NCBI GenBank assembly: GCA_031413115.1
Contig: JANOEH010000069.1
Location: 1-6,751, forward strand
Reading direction: 5' to 3'
Length of the DNA stretch: 6,751 bases
Source of the DNA: JANPEF01 sp031413115
Lineage (GTDB): Bacteria; Eisenbacteria; RBG-16-71-46; DASYSL01
This document shows, piece after piece, positions 6,742 through 6,751 of this stretch (the stretch's first letter is position 1; each line of letters begins with the position of its first letter). Below the pieces are notes generated by a model. It was given only the letters and a program-made list of their open reading frames with translations. It did no database searches and was not told the origin of the DNA. Both the position numbers and the translations under genes were made by a program.

Positions 6742-6751
6742 AATCCGCGCC

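Larger units (their letters stand above)
6635..6751. other. Lower-GC stretch upstream of the glpD fragment, no recognised gene
   Basis: GC is about 50% here (58 of 117 bases by hand count), clearly below the rest of the window. It holds two short inverted repeats, listed separately. A 17-codon open frame on the minus strand (6663-6610, MSSMEAKRKQWNVRPSV) has a good AAAAGGA ribosome site 7 bases before its ATG and overlaps the glpD start out of frame. This could be a glpD control region, a leader peptide, or part of a mobile element end. None of these can be shown from sequence alone. Confidence 0.4.

Noticed and set aside
6680..6751. tRNA-like or tmRNA-like 3' end suggested by GGGAATCCC and GAATCCC
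   Set aside because: No acceptor stem, anticodon arm or consistent T-loop (TTCRA in a closed stem) could be assembled on either strand.
1..6751. CRISPR array, integrase, IS transposase or phage genes
   Set aside because: No regularly spaced repeats and no reading frame with recombinase, transposase or phage motifs were found in the window.

Overview
The window is high-GC DNA from a Gram-negative bacterium. The Gram-negative assignment rests on two genes of LPS-core heptose metabolism (waaF, gmhB). The DUF4388 protein, the TPR/zinc-ribbon membrane protein and the archaeal/eukaryote-type prolyl-tRNA synthetase would suit a lineage such as Myxococcota or another former deltaproteobacterium, Acidobacteriota or Eisenbacteria. 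The sequence alone does not settle the phylum.

Layout. Positions 2-583 (+) are the 3' end of proS. After 7 bases comes waaF (591-1685, ADP-heptose:LPS heptosyltransferase II), which overlaps gmhB by 4 bases (1682-2239, heptose-bisphosphate phosphatase). These three genes look like one transcription unit. Facing them is a minus-strand pair: a TPR/zinc-ribbon polytopic membrane protein (5234-3309), followed after 9 bases by a DUF4388 protein with one membrane helix and a pseudopilin-like C-terminus (3299-2220). gmhB and the DUF4388 gene converge and overlap by 20 bp inside a near-perfect inverted repeat that carries both stop codons. Divergent from the TPR gene is asnS (from 5393, +), probably driven from the 158-bp intergenic region.

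The right end is broken. asnS stops matching its family after residue 337, in mid-catalytic domain. From base 6404 the sequence becomes the N-terminal part of a glycerol-3-phosphate dehydrogenase (glpD) on the opposite strand. Beyond the glpD start lies about 117 bp of roughly 50% GC sequence with short inverted repeats and no recognised gene. The left end shows a similar switch: the first ~45 bases stay in frame with proS but do not look like that protein. Chimeric joins (assembly or amplification) at both ends are the simplest explanation. The middle, about 50-6403, reads as one coherent piece of chromosome.

The most unusual biology is the two-gene minus-strand unit, a possible uncharacterised envelope-associated system, and the palindromic gene overlap, which makes both neighbouring proteins end in the same LELSAxxR pattern.
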